A stretch of 64,000 bases of DNA from Thermohalobaculum sp050331395. GTDB taxonomy: Bacteria; Pseudomonadota; Alphaproteobacteria; Rhodobacterales; Rhodobacteraceae. Shown piece by piece: positions 32,452 to 41,632 of this stretch (position 1 is the first letter of the stretch; each line of letters opens with the position of its first letter). The notes beneath the pieces are model-generated. The model was given only the letters and a program-made list of their open reading frames with translations, searched no databases and was not told the DNA's origin. The stretch lies in contig JBHJGX010000017.1 of the NCBI GenBank assembly GCA_050331395.1, positions 6,148-70,147 on the forward strand, written 5' to 3'. Position numbers and translations under genes: made by a program.

Positions 32452-33957
32452 ATGACGACACCGACAGGCAGGGCGGGCCACGTGCTCGCCATCGACCAGG
32501 GGACAACCTCGACCAGAGCCATGGTCTTCGACGGCGCCTTTCGCGTCGTCGCCGTCGCACAGCAAGAGTTTCCGCAGTATTTTCCTCAATCGGGCTGGGT
32601 CGAGCACGATCCGGAGGATCTTTGGGCGACAACGGTCGCCACCTGCCGTGCGGCACTCGAACGCGCGGGCTTGCGCGCCGGGGACGTGGCAGCCATCGGG
32701 GTCACGAACCAACGCGAAACCACACTCGTCTGGGATCGCACCACAGGCCGCGCAATCCATCCCGCGATCGTCTGGCAGGATCGCCGCACCGCAGAACGCG
32801 CCGCGCGACTTCGCGACCAGGGCCACGAAACGCTGATCTCGCAGCGGACCGGGCTGCTCTGTGACCCGTATTTCTCCGGAACGAAAATCGGCTGGATCCT
32901 CGATCGGGTGAACGGCGCGCGACGTCGGGCCGAGGCGGGCGAGCTCGCGTTCGGGACCGTCGACAGTTGGCTGATTTGGCGGCTCACGGCAGGAGCGGTC
33001 CATGTGACGGACGCGACCAATGCGGCGCGCACGCTTCTCTTCGACATTCGCGCGAACCGTTGGGACCCGGAGATTTGCGCGCTTCTCGGTGTGCCGGAGG
33101 CGATGCTGCCCGAAGTGCGCGACAGCGCCGGCAGTTTCGGGACAGCGCGGGCGGATTTGTTCGGCGGCGCGATCGAGATCCGAGGGGTCGCCGGCGACCA
33201 ACAGGCCGCCACCGTTGGCCAAGCCTGTTTCCGTCCGGGGATGATCAAATCGACCTATGGCACAGGATGTTTCGCGGTGGTGAACACCGGCGACCGTCCG
33301 ATCGCGTCCGAAAACCGGTTGCTCACCACCATCGCCTATCGGCTCGGCGGCCGCACGACCTATGCGCTCGAAGGCTCGATCTTCGTTGCCGGTGCCGTGG
33401 TCCAATGGCTGCGCGATGGCCTCAAGATCATCCGCGACGCGCCCGAGACCGAACCACTTGCCAAAAGCAGCGACCCCGAGGCGGCCGTCTATCTGGTGCC
33501 AGCTTTTGTCGGCCTCGGCGCGCCTTATTGGGACGCGGACTGCCGGGGCGCGAACTTCGGGCTCACACGGAATACAGGGCCAGCGGAGTTTGCGCGGGCG
33601 GCGCTCGAGAGCGTTGGTTATCAGACCCGCGATCTGCTCGAGGCGATGCACCGGGATCTGGGACCGATGGGGGAGACGGTACTCCGTGTCGATGGGGGGA
33701 TGACTGCGTCGGATTGGTCGATGCAGTTTCTCGCCGACATCCTGGGCGCGCCTGTCGACCGGCCGAACGTCCTTGAGACCACCGCGCTCGGGGCCGCATG
33801 GCTCGCCGGATCTGCGGCTGGGGTGTATCCGGATCAAGACGGTTTTGCCGCCGCATGGGCGGTAGATCGCCGATTTGAGCCGTCTATGGAGGGCGAGCTG
33901 CGGGAGCGCAAATATCTCGGTTGGAAGGACGCGGTCGCCCGGACATTGACCCGTTAG
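32452..33957 (+). CDS. glpK: Glycerol kinase
   Basis: 501 residues of the FGGY family. The N-terminal IDQGTTSTRAMVFD binds phosphate, GDQQAATVGQACF and STYGTGCFAVVNTG are the mid-protein ATP-binding signatures, and the C-terminal RVDGGMTASDWSMQFLADI is the adenosine-binding motif. It phosphorylates glycerol to sn-glycerol-3-phosphate, trapping it for GlpD. GGGAGGGAG lies just upstream of the ATG. The 240-bp gap after it (33958-34197) shows no feature that I can support. Confidence 0.97.
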   Translation: MTTPTGRAGHVLAIDQGTTSTRAMVFDGAFRVVAVAQQEFPQYFPQSGWVEHDPEDLWATTVATCRAALERAGLRAGDVAAIGVTNQRETTLVWDRTTGRAIHPAIVWQDRRTAERAARLRDQGHETLISQRTGLLCDPYFSGTKIGWILDRVNGARRRAEAGELAFGTVDSWLIWRLTAGAVHVTDATNAARTLLFDIRANRWDPEICALLGVPEAMLPEVRDSAGSFGTARADLFGGAIEIRGVAGDQQAATVGQACFRPGMIKSTYGTGCFAVVNTGDRPIASENRLLTTIAYRLGGRTTYALEGSIFVAGAVVQWLRDGLKIIRDAPETEPLAKSSDPEAAVYLVPAFVGLGAPYWDADCRGANFGLTRNTGPAEFARAALESVGYQTRDLLEAMHRDLGPMGETVLRVDGGMTASDWSMQFLADILGAPVDRPNVLETTALGAAWLAGSAAGVYPDQDGFAAAWAVDRRFEPSMEGELRERKYLGWKDAVARTLTR

Positions 33958-34197
33958 CCTGATATGTCGTCGGCGGAGAGGCGGGACGCCAAGCATCCAG
34001 AGAAGGACGACCACATATTCGACACCGCCCCGCCACCAGATCGCGTCCCTTCTTTCTCTCGCCCGCATAACCGTGATCTACCCCGCGAAGGTTAATCGCG
34101 GCTGAATACGGCGCATGGGGCTCGCGGACCTGCGCCTTTGTGTTAAACCACTGGGGCTTTTCGTATTCCTGCCCGCTCGATCCAAGGAGGCCCCTTC

Positions 34198-34827
34198 ATG
34201 CCGATCCGCGCCGTTTCGCTCGCCTCGCTATTCTATCTACTGGTTGGAATAGGCGCGGCGCCGGGTTTCGACCTGACAGAAGATAGGGAGCTGCGGGCAG
34301 GCCCGACTGAGGCCGCCCCATCGCTGGCGACCCTCTCGGTCGGCGACAGCGTCACGCAGTTCCGCTGCCGCGAGACCGACGGCGACCGCTGGTGCCTGAT
34401 TGCCGCCGGCACCGCAATCGGCTGGGTGCCCGCCGAGACCTTGAGCGAAGGCCGCCAGGAGCCCGCAATCCGGGAGGGACTGCTCGACAGTGTTTGGACC
34501 GTCGCGCACCTGCAGGCCGAGCCGCCGAGCTTGATCGAGGCGCCTTGGATCGGCTTTGTCCAAGGCCGCGCCGGCGGGTTCGCCGGGTGCAACCGCTTCG
34601 AAGCGCCCTTCGGAACAGCGGAAAACGACGAAATTCACTTCAGCCCCCTTGCACTTACGCGCAAGGCCTGCCCGGGGCGGATGGAAGCGATCGAGCGACG
34701 CTTCGTCGGCGCCATCTGGGCCGCGCGATACTGGGCGGCGAGCGAAGACGCGATGGCGCTCCTCGATGGCGACGGACGGATACTGGCCGGGTTCGTGCGG
34801 CGAGACGGCGAAGCGATCGATCAATAG
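34198..34827 (+). CDS. META-domain (HslJ-like) exported protein with SH3-like N-terminus
   Basis: 209 residues. A signal peptide (residues 1-22) is followed by an SH3b-like part with a Cys pair (FRCRETDGDRWCLIAAGTAI, GWVPAETL), then a META domain: GRAGGFAGCNRFEAPFGTAENDEIHFSPLALTRKACPG and a C-terminal AMALLDGDGRILAGFVR. META domains occur in HslJ and other envelope or stress proteins. Probably periplasmic; function unknown. It stands alone on the + strand, with AAGGAGG before the ATG. Confidence 0.8.
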   Translation: MPIRAVSLASLFYLLVGIGAAPGFDLTEDRELRAGPTEAAPSLATLSVGDSVTQFRCRETDGDRWCLIAAGTAIGWVPAETLSEGRQEPAIREGLLDSVWTVAHLQAEPPSLIEAPWIGFVQGRAGGFAGCNRFEAPFGTAENDEIHFSPLALTRKACPGRMEAIERRFVGAIWAARYWAASEDAMALLDGDGRILAGFVRRDGEAIDQ

Positions 34828-34905
34828 GCGTCTATCGACCACCAGGCACGCTTGATTCTACCGATCGGACGATAGAACTCTACATCGCTCGGCAGGGTGC
34901 TGGGC

Positions 34906-35292
34906 TCAGGCCCTTTCCAATGCGTAGCGACGGAGGACGTCGAGCGGCACGATATCGAGCGCCCGCCGATGGGTGGCCGTCAGTTTGACCCGCGGCGCCC
35001 GACCATGTTCATGCGCCTCCAGAAAGCGGGCCGCACAGAGACACCATTGGCTGCCAGCGGTCAGGCCTGCGAACCCGAACTCGGGCCGCGGGGTCGAGAG
35101 ATCGTTCCCCATGCTCTTCGAAAAGCTGAGAAAATCCTCGGTCATCACCGCGCAGACCGTATGGCTTCCGCGATCCATCGCATTCGTGTCGCAACAGCCG
35201 TTGCGGAAGAAGCCAGTGACCGGATCGTGGCTGCAGGGCTCGAGCAACTCACCTAACACGTTGATCGACGGATCGAGTTCCACGGCGCGCAT
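34906..35292 (-). CDS. DUF2237 family protein
   Basis: 128 residues matching DUF2237 from start to end: VLGELLEPCSHDPVTGFFRNGCCDT, HTVCAVMTEDFLSFSKSMGNDLSTP and GSQWCLCAARFLEA. Five of its cysteines are in the usual conserved positions, suggesting metal or thiol chemistry, but no function is established. The ATG at 35292 has AAGGGAG 6 nt upstream. It is divergent from the SYLF-domain gene, with only about 70 bp between them. Confidence 0.9.
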   Translation of the reverse strand: MRAVELDPSINVLGELLEPCSHDPVTGFFRNGCCDTNAMDRGSHTVCAVMTEDFLSFSKSMGNDLSTPRPEFGFAGLTAGSQWCLCAARFLEAHEHGRAPRVKLTATHRRALDIVPLDVLRRYALERA

Positions 35293-35365
35293 GCGACACT
35301 CCCTTGTACGGTTCCTTGCCGACCACGATTTAGCCGCAACCGATCCGAGAAACAGGAGAGACCCG

Positions 35366-35923
35366 ATGCGACTGCGGAGACGCGATTTTCTCTCAAGCGC
35401 CATAGCATTGGCAACACTGGCAAAACCGGCGCTCGGCGCTGAGCGGGAGGTCATCGAGGCCCGTGTCGAGTTGGCGCTCCAGCGGCTTTATCGCGACGTC
35501 CCGGGAGCAGCGGAGCTGCGCGACCGGGCTGTCGGCCTGTTGGTGATGCCGGCGGTGGTGAAGGGCGGTTTCCTGTTGGGCGGAACCTATGGCGAAGGGG
35601 CGCTGAGGCTTGCGGAGGACGGCTTCCAGGAAACGGCCGGCTATTATTCGGTTGCCGGCGTATCGCTCGGGCTGCAGGCCGGTGTGCAGGAGACGAGCCA
35701 CGTCCTCTTCTTCCTGACCGATCGATCGCTAGAGCGCTTCCGGACATCGGACGGGTGGGAAATCGGCGCCGATGCCGAGGCGACCTTTCCGGACACCACC
35801 GCCAATATCGGACTGACCTCGACGGAGTTTCGCAAGCCCATCGTGGCGCTCGTCTTTGCCGGATCGGGCCTCCTGGTCGGGGCGAGCCTGGAGGGCGCGA
35901 AATACTCCCGGATCGTCCGATAG
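35366..35923 (+). CDS. SYLF-domain (YSC84-related) lipid-binding protein
   Basis: 185 residues with a Tat-like signal (MRLRRRDFLSSAIALATL, cleavage after ALGA) and a SYLF domain: RDRAVGLLVMPAVVKGGFLLGG, GYYSVAGVSLGLQAGVQETSHVLFFLTD and the C-terminal LLVGASLEGAKYSRI. SYLF domains bind phosphoinositides in eukaryotes; bacterial members are exported proteins of unclear role. An AGGAGAG site precedes the ATG at 35366. Confidence 0.88.
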   Translation: MRLRRRDFLSSAIALATLAKPALGAEREVIEARVELALQRLYRDVPGAAELRDRAVGLLVMPAVVKGGFLLGGTYGEGALRLAEDGFQETAGYYSVAGVSLGLQAGVQETSHVLFFLTDRSLERFRTSDGWEIGADAEATFPDTTANIGLTSTEFRKPIVALVFAGSGLLVGASLEGAKYSRIVR

Positions 35924-35961
35924 ATAGGCGGACCAGCACAGTTTCGGACCCTGGGCCACCC

Positions 35962-36495
35962 CTAGGCGGCCGGATGCGACGCGGACCCTTCCTGGCAGGC
36001 GCCGCAGCGGCCGATGACCTCGACGATCGTGGTCTCCGGCACGAAGCCGGTGCGCACCGCGGCCGCCCGAAGCGGCTCGCCGATATCGCCCACGGGCATC
36101 TCAGCCACCGCGCCGCACTCCCGGCAGATCAAGAAAGAGGCATCGTGACCGGGCTCGTTGCTGTCGGTGCCATAGCCTTCCTCGGGACAGGCGCAGGCCA
36201 CATAGGCATTCAACCGCTCGATCCGGTGGGCAAAACCGTTCTTCACGAGGAAATCGAGCGCCCGGTAAGCGACCGGCGGCTGCGGCTGCGCCCCTTCCGA
36301 GGTGAGACGGCGAAGCACGTCGTAGGCACCGAGCGCACGATGGCTTTCCAGGAGGATTTCCATCACCCGGAGACGGAGCCCGGTCAGCCGCAACCCCCGT
36401 GCCCGGCAGGCCGCGCGCATCGCCTCGAGGGCGGCGGTTCGGCACGCCGCGTGGTTGTGCGCGCGAAACACGTCGATGTTCGGATCGTCCGCCAC
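35962..36495 (-). CDS. Fur-family regulator, probably Zur (zinc uptake repressor)
   Basis: 177 residues. The winged-helix part contains RGLRLTGLRLRVMEILLESHRALGAYDVLRRL, and the dimerisation part has structural zinc cysteines in ICRECGAVAEM and GRCGACQEG. The extended Cys/His content (CACPEEGYGTDSNEPGHDASF) is typical of Zur rather than Fur. Zur represses zinc uptake genes when zinc is plentiful. No znuABC is adjacent. A GTG start at 36495 with GAGGAG upstream gives the usual length; the open frame continues upstream without support. Confidence 0.8.
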   Translation of the reverse strand: MADDPNIDVFRAHNHAACRTAALEAMRAACRARGLRLTGLRLRVMEILLESHRALGAYDVLRRLTSEGAQPQPPVAYRALDFLVKNGFAHRIERLNAYVACACPEEGYGTDSNEPGHDASFLICRECGAVAEMPVGDIGEPLRAAAVRTGFVPETTIVEVIGRCGACQEGSASHPAA

Positions 36496-36642
36496 GGGGT
36501 CTCCTCGTACGGTTGCGAGGTTAGATATCACGAAACTGACGGCGTGCGACCCCCGATCCGCCCGGTGTAGGGCCCGCGACCCGGCACCGCTGCAGGGCTG
36601 CCCCAACCGCCGATACGCGGTGTCCGACGGCCGTCTCAGAGA

Positions 36643-37254
36643 CTAGCCGGCGAGGAAGATGTGCAGCGCCACGGGGCCGTGTGCCCCCAATTGCAGCGTT
36701 TGCCCGATATCGGCCGAGCGCGAGGGGCCCGTGACCAAGTTTACCGTCCGCGGGTCCTGACCGAGCGCCCGCCAACGGGCCCACATCTCCTCATAGCCCG
36801 CCGTGACGTCCTCGGCCGCGAGATAGACAAAATGCGTCTCGCCAAGGAAGGTGAGCGTGACCGGGTTCTCGGGCCCCGATGCGAGGAGCAGCGTGCCGGT
36901 CTCGGCCGAGGCGAGCGGTGCGCGGGAGAGTGTTGCCGGCTCGACGAGGCGGCCGGGGCCGGTCGTCCGCTCGATCCCGCCCCAGTCCCGGTCGAAAAGC
37001 GGGTCGGTGCCGGTGCGGATTGCAGCCGGGAGATTGCGGCTGCGAAGTTCGTCGGCGAGGGCGGCCGGCAGCGCATCGGGTCCGGCGATCCGGCTGACGG
37101 TTGCATCGACGGCCTTCGCCTTCTGAACGAACTGCGCGAGGCGGGCCGTGCCCTCGGCGCGGGCCTGCGCGGGCACCGGTGCCGCTGGCACGGGGCCAGG
37201 CGCGCCGCTTGTCGTGTGCCGGATGCGGCCGAGGATCCGCTCCCGGGCGGTCAC
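36643..37254 (-). CDS. lutC: Lactate utilization protein C
   Basis: 203 residues of the LutC/YkgG family. Conserved stretches are LSRAPLASAETGTLLLASGPENPVTL, THFVYLAAEDV and the C-terminal VTGPSRSADIGQTLQLGAHGPVALHIFLAG. LutC is part of the LutABC complex that oxidises L-lactate to pyruvate. The GTG start at 37254 overlaps the lutB stop (GTGA), an arrangement seen in coupled genes. Last gene of the operon lutA-lutB-lutC. Confidence 0.93.
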   Translation of the reverse strand: MTARERILGRIRHTTSGAPGPVPAAPVPAQARAEGTARLAQFVQKAKAVDATVSRIAGPDALPAALADELRSRNLPAAIRTGTDPLFDRDWGGIERTTGPGRLVEPATLSRAPLASAETGTLLLASGPENPVTLTFLGETHFVYLAAEDVTAGYEEMWARWRALGQDPRTVNLVTGPSRSADIGQTLQLGAHGPVALHIFLAG

Positions 37255-38675
37255 CGGGGGCCCCTCCACTGGCTCTGGAATGTGCCGCCGACCGGGGGGA
37301 CCGGGAAATCCCGCTCGCCGGTCCAGCCCGAACCGAGGGGCATCCAGCGAAGCCGCGGGCGCCCCCATCCAAGCAGTTTCAAACCGAAATTCGCAAACCG
37401 AGAAACCACCGCGTAAAGCCGCGGAGACCGCGCCACCCGCCGCCAGACGCCGAGCCCGTAGCGCGCTGCGGCGGGCGTCAGCCCTTTCTCAAACTCCTGC
37501 GCGCGATAGGCCCGCATCATCCGCGGCAACGGGATCCGCATTGGGCAGACGGCCTCGCAGCGCCCGCAGAAGGTGGAAGCGTTCGGCAGCTGACCGCCCT
37601 CCTTCACGCCGATGAGAGACGGCGTCAGCACCGCCCCCATCGGCCCCGGATAGACCCAGCCATAGGCATGTCCGCCGACCGCGCCATAAACCGGGCAATG
37701 GTTCATGCAGGCGCCGCAACGGATACAGCGGAGCATGTCCGCGAACTCAGTGCCGAGCATTCCCGTGCGCCCGTTGTCGAGAAGCACCACGTGGAATTCT
37801 TCGGGCCCGTCCGGATCATCGGCCCGCCGCGGCCCCCTCGAGAAAGTCGTGTAGACCGAGCTCTCCTGCCCCGTCGCCGACCGCGCAAGCACCCGCAGGA
37901 TCGTCGAAGCGCTCTCCAGATCCGGCACGATCTTCTCGATCGATGCCATGACCACATGGACCCGCGGGATCGACTGGGACAAGTCGCCATTGCCTTCGTT
38001 CGTCACGATGATCGACTGGCCGGTCTCGGCGATGAGCATGTTCGCGCCGGTAATGCCGACCTCTGCGCTGAAATACTTCTCGCGGAGCACGCCGCGCGCC
38101 TCCGCCAGGAGCCCGGAAAGTTCGGACAGCGAGCGGCCCTCCGGCAGGTGGGTGTGCGCCTTGCGAAATTCGGCCTCGACCTCGGGCACGGTCACATGCA
38201 CCGCCGGCGCGATGATGTGCGACGGGATCTCGCCGCGGAGCTGGATGATGTATTCGCCCAGATCCGTCTCATGCGGGTGAATGCCGTGCGCGGCCAGGTG
38301 ATCGTTGATCCCGCATTCCTCCGAGATCATCGACTTGCCTTTGTTCACCCGGCTCGCGCCGGCCTTCCGGCAGATCTCGAGGACGATCGCCCGGGCGTCC
38401 TCCGCCGTCTCGGCCCAGTGGACCTGCCCGCCCGAGGCGGCAACCTGCGCCTCATAGCGTTCGAGATAATGGTCGAGATGGGCGAGCACGTGGTTCTTGA
38501 GGTCGCGGGCGGCATCACGGATCGCGTCGAATTCGGGCATCGCTGCGCGAGCGGCGGCACGTTTCTTGACAAAGCCGCCGGCGCCGCCGGACATCGCCGA
38601 CTGCAAGTTGCGGTTGGCGAGCGCCGCGCGGGCGTTTTCCTTAAAACGCGGGGTCGTCGGTTGATGGACGGTCAT
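37251..38675 (-). CDS. lutB: Lactate utilization iron-sulfur protein LutB
   Basis: 474 residues. The N-terminal LutB/YkgF domain is followed by two 4Fe-4S cluster motifs: CIRCGACMNHCPVYG and CGRCEAVCPMRIPLP, and a C-terminal LutB-specific tail. It transfers electrons from lactate to the respiratory chain in concert with LutA and LutC. It overlaps lutA by 4 bp at the start and lutC by 4 bp at the end. Confidence 0.95.
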   Translation of the reverse strand: MTVHQPTTPRFKENARAALANRNLQSAMSGGAGGFVKKRAAARAAMPEFDAIRDAARDLKNHVLAHLDHYLERYEAQVAASGGQVHWAETAEDARAIVLEICRKAGASRVNKGKSMISEECGINDHLAAHGIHPHETDLGEYIIQLRGEIPSHIIAPAVHVTVPEVEAEFRKAHTHLPEGRSLSELSGLLAEARGVLREKYFSAEVGITGANMLIAETGQSIIVTNEGNGDLSQSIPRVHVVMASIEKIVPDLESASTILRVLARSATGQESSVYTTFSRGPRRADDPDGPEEFHVVLLDNGRTGMLGTEFADMLRCIRCGACMNHCPVYGAVGGHAYGWVYPGPMGAVLTPSLIGVKEGGQLPNASTFCGRCEAVCPMRIPLPRMMRAYRAQEFEKGLTPAAARYGLGVWRRVARSPRLYAVVSRFANFGLKLLGWGRPRLRWMPLGSGWTGERDFPVPPVGGTFQSQWRGPR

Positions 38676-39442
38676 TCGGCCTCTCCGATCGCGGGGCTGC
38701 GGGTGTCGCCCGCGAGCACTTCGCCGACATGACGCGCATGCACGGGCCGCCCCTCGCGGCTGAGCTTGCCGGCCATGTTCATCAGGCAGCCGAGATCGCC
38801 GGCGAGCACCAGATCGGCGCCGGTCTCGGCGATCGCAGCGGTCTTGTTCCCGGCCATCTTGTTGGAAATGTCGGGGTATTTCACGCAGAACGTGCCGCCG
38901 AAGCCGCAGCAGACCTCCGCGTCGGCCATTTCTTCGAGCGCGAGCCCCTCGACCGTGCCGAGGAGGCGCCGGGGTTGGGACTTGACGCCGAGCGCGCGGA
39001 GCCCCGAACAGCTGTCGTGATAGGTCACGCGGGCGGGGAACGCGGCCGCGACCCGCTCGACGCCCAAAACATCGGTCAGAAAGCTCGTGATTTCATGGGT
39101 CCGCGCGGCCAAGGCGCGGGCATCGTCTTCCATCGGATCGCCCTTCAGGATCTCCGGGTAATCCTTGACCACCGTCGCCGCGCAAGAGCCCGACGGCACC
39201 ACCACATGATCGAAGCCCTGAAAGGCCCGGATCATCGCCCGCGCCTGATCGGCGGCGCCGGCGCGGTCGCCCGAATTCCAGTTGGGCTGGCCGCAGCAGC
39301 TTTGCCGCGGGACATGAACGGTGCAGCCGGCCTCCTCGAGCAGTTTCACCGAGGCGAACCCGACGGTCGGACGGATCATGTCCACGAGGCAGGTGATCAT
39401 CAGCGCCACGTGCGGGCGGGCGGGGGAAGATGCGTTCTCCAT
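38672..39442 (-). CDS. lutA: Lactate utilization (Fe-S)-binding protein LutA
   Basis: 256 residues with two CCG domains: RQSCCGQPNWNSGD in the first half and EVCCGFGGTFCVKYPD in the second. These bind Fe-S clusters in the LutA/YkgE and GlcF families. The ATG at 39442 (MENASSPARPHVALMITC) gives the usual length. First gene of the lut operon, divergent from rplY. No lactate permease or LutR-type regulator is next to it. Confidence 0.94.
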   Translation of the reverse strand: MENASSPARPHVALMITCLVDMIRPTVGFASVKLLEEAGCTVHVPRQSCCGQPNWNSGDRAGAADQARAMIRAFQGFDHVVVPSGSCAATVVKDYPEILKGDPMEDDARALAARTHEITSFLTDVLGVERVAAAFPARVTYHDSCSGLRALGVKSQPRRLLGTVEGLALEEMADAEVCCGFGGTFCVKYPDISNKMAGNKTAAIAETGADLVLAGDLGCLMNMAGKLSREGRPVHARHVGEVLAGDTRSPAIGEAE

Positions 39443-39632
39443 GCGGTTGACGCTAGCGGCGGCGCGGTCGGCCGGCAACTCCGCGCCCCTGCGGTTCTCG
39501 CGCGCGGGTCCGGGCCCTGCCGTCTGTGACGACGGCACTTGGCAGCCCGGATGCAATGGTGTACCGGCCACGCTCCCGCGGTGCTTACACCCCTGGAGGA
39601 TCTCCGCGGCAGTTGTCAAAGGAGCAAAAGTC

Positions 39633-40259
39633 ATGGCGAAGATGTCGGATCTCGACGCCACGCTGCGCACCGAGACGGGCAAAGGGGCTGCCCGTCGTGC
39701 GCGCGAACGGAACCTCGTTCCGGGCGTCGTTTATGGCGGGGGCAAAGATCCCGTCTCGATCAATGTAAAGTACAACGAACTCTACAAAGAGGTGAAGGCA
39801 GGGAAATTCCTGTCAAAGTTGATCAATCTCAAGATCGACGGGCAGGACAACACGGTGATCTGCCGGAGTGTCCAGCGCGACATCCGCCGTGATCTGCCCA
39901 CCCATGTGGATTTTCTGCGCCTCTCCGAGCGCTCGCGGATCAACCTGTTCATTCCGGTCGAATTTGTGAACCATGAGGAGAGCCCCGGCCTCAAGCGCGG
40001 CGGCATTCTGACCGTGGTGCGTCCCGAAGTCGAACTCAAGGTCAACGCGTCGAGCATCCCGGATCACGTCACCGCGGATCTGGCGGGGCTGAAGATCGGC
40101 GACACGGTCAAGATCTCGAACATCAATTTGCCCCAGGGCACGCGGCCGATGATCACCGATCGCGACTTCATGATCGCCAATATCGCCGCGCCGAAGGGCG
40201 TAGGCGGCGGCGATGACGAGGACGAAGCCGAGGGCGAGACCGAGGCCGCCGAGGCCTGA
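39633..40259 (+). CDS. rplY: 50S ribosomal protein L25/general stress protein Ctc
   Basis: 208 residues, the long Ctc/TL5 type: an N-terminal L25 domain that binds 5S rRNA (LRTETGKGAARRARERNLVPGVVYGG) and a C-terminal beta domain (GILTVVRPEVELKVNASSIPDH, LKIGDTVKISNINLP), followed by an acidic tail (GGDDEDEAEGETEAAEA) common in alphaproteobacteria. AAAGGAGC precedes the ATG at 39633. In many relatives pth follows; here a TRAP binding protein gene does. Confidence 0.96.
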   Translation: MAKMSDLDATLRTETGKGAARRARERNLVPGVVYGGGKDPVSINVKYNELYKEVKAGKFLSKLINLKIDGQDNTVICRSVQRDIRRDLPTHVDFLRLSERSRINLFIPVEFVNHEESPGLKRGGILTVVRPEVELKVNASSIPDHVTADLAGLKIGDTVKISNINLPQGTRPMITDRDFMIANIAAPKGVGGGDDEDEAEGETEAAEA

Positions 40260-40449
40260 TCAGATGGATGCCGGGCGGGTCAGGCGCAGGCGACCGCCTC
40301 GCCTGGGTCCGACCGCACGACCGCCCGACAGGGTCCCCGCGGGGGGCGGGCGCTTTCCTCGATCTGCCCGCTGTGCGAAGGCGAGAATGCTCGTTTTCGT
40401 CTCGCAATCGGTGTAATCTCTATTTCGAGAAATCGACAGGGAGCGAGGC

Positions 40450-41469
40450 ATGAGAATACCGGTCCTGTGGGCGGGCGCGTTCGCGCTGCTCGCCACCCCG
40501 ACGATCGCCGACGCGACGGAATGGCGCGTCTCGCTCTGGGGCAAGCGCCGCGCTTTTACCGAGCATGTGGAGCATCTCGCCCGGCTCGTCTCCCAGCGAA
40601 CCCGCGGAGAGTTCCGGATCGAACTCTTTTACGGCGGCTTGGCGCCGAGCCGCGAGAACCTCGCCGGCATCGCCGACGGGCGCTTCGAAATGGCGCAATT
40701 CTGTGCGGGCTATCACCCGGAGAAAAACCGCGCGATCACCGTTCTCGAATTGCCGTTCATCGGCACGGCGACGCTCGAGGAAGAACGCGCCATCAGTGAA
40801 AGCGTGTATGCCCACCCCGCGGCGGTCCGCGAGATGCAACAGTGGAACGCAAAGCTGCTGATGCCGACGCCGCTGCCGCAGTATAACCTCGTCGGTGTCG
40901 GGCCGCGCCCCGACGGTCTCGACTGGTTCGACGGCAAGACGATCCGCGCCACGGGCGGCATCGGCCGGGCCCTCGGCGAACTTGGCTCGGAGACACGGTC
41001 GCTGACCGCGACGGAGACCTACGCAGCCCTCGAAAGCGGCGCCCTCGACGCGGTCGCCTTCGCGCAGCACGCCCATTTCGCCTTTAACACGATCGCGCTC
41101 GCGGAGTGGTGGACCGCCAACCTGAACCCGGGCAGCGTCAACTGCCCGGTCGTCGTGAACATCGACGCCTACGAGGCGCTGCCGGAGGCTCACCGGGCCG
41201 CGCTCGACGCCGCCGTCGCCCCGGCGCTCGACTATTATCTCCTGAACTACGCGGATTTGATCGGCAAATGGAACGTGGTGCTCGAGCTTTTCGGCGTCCC
41301 CGTCGTCGCTCTCGAGCCCGAGACCAAGGCCGCGATCATCGCCCGCACCGCCGAGGCGGCCAGGACGGCCTGGCTCGAAGACATGGCCGAGGCCGGGCTT
41401 CCGGGACAGGAACTGCTCGATCTCGTCGATGACCGGCTCTCGGTTCTGCAGGGCGGCGAGGGCGGCTGA
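40450..41469 (+). CDS. TRAP transporter substrate-binding protein (DctP family), orphan
   Basis: 339 residues with signal peptide (MRIPVLWAGAFALLATPTIADA). DctP features include FYGGLAPSRENLAGIADGRFEMAQ, ELPFIGTA, FDGKTIRATGG and TETYAALESGALDAV, where the conserved Arg of the ligand site sits in the IRATGG segment. Such proteins capture carboxylates or related solutes in the periplasm. The DctQ and DctM membrane subunits are not adjacent, so the protein must work with subunits encoded elsewhere. GGGAGCGAGGC precedes the ATG. Confidence 0.88.
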   Translation: MRIPVLWAGAFALLATPTIADATEWRVSLWGKRRAFTEHVEHLARLVSQRTRGEFRIELFYGGLAPSRENLAGIADGRFEMAQFCAGYHPEKNRAITVLELPFIGTATLEEERAISESVYAHPAAVREMQQWNAKLLMPTPLPQYNLVGVGPRPDGLDWFDGKTIRATGGIGRALGELGSETRSLTATETYAALESGALDAVAFAQHAHFAFNTIALAEWWTANLNPGSVNCPVVVNIDAYEALPEAHRAALDAAVAPALDYYLLNYADLIGKWNVVLELFGVPVVALEPETKAAIIARTAEAARTAWLEDMAEAGLPGQELLDLVDDRLSVLQGGEGG

Positions 41470-41632
41470 CGAGGGCGCTGGACCGAGCGCTTTCGCGCCG
41501 CTATAGCGGACGCGATGGTTTGGGTGCATCGCATCGCCGGTCGAATTAGGGGCCCGGTCCGCGGCTGATGGCTGCGGGCCGGGTTTCGCACGGCCCGAGA
41601 TCCCCCGACCCCCACAGCTGCGAGGCCGCCCC

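Noticed and set aside
30562..34068. 1168-codon open frame on the minus strand opposite glpD and glpK
   Set aside because: It is antisense to two strongly supported genes and reflects the third-position GC bias. Its product is Arg/Gly/His-rich and has no family features.
40321..40349. GC-rich hairpin after rplY as intrinsic terminator
   Set aside because: The stem CCGCCC/GGGCGG encloses a long loop and lacks a proper U-run; too weak to report as a terminator.
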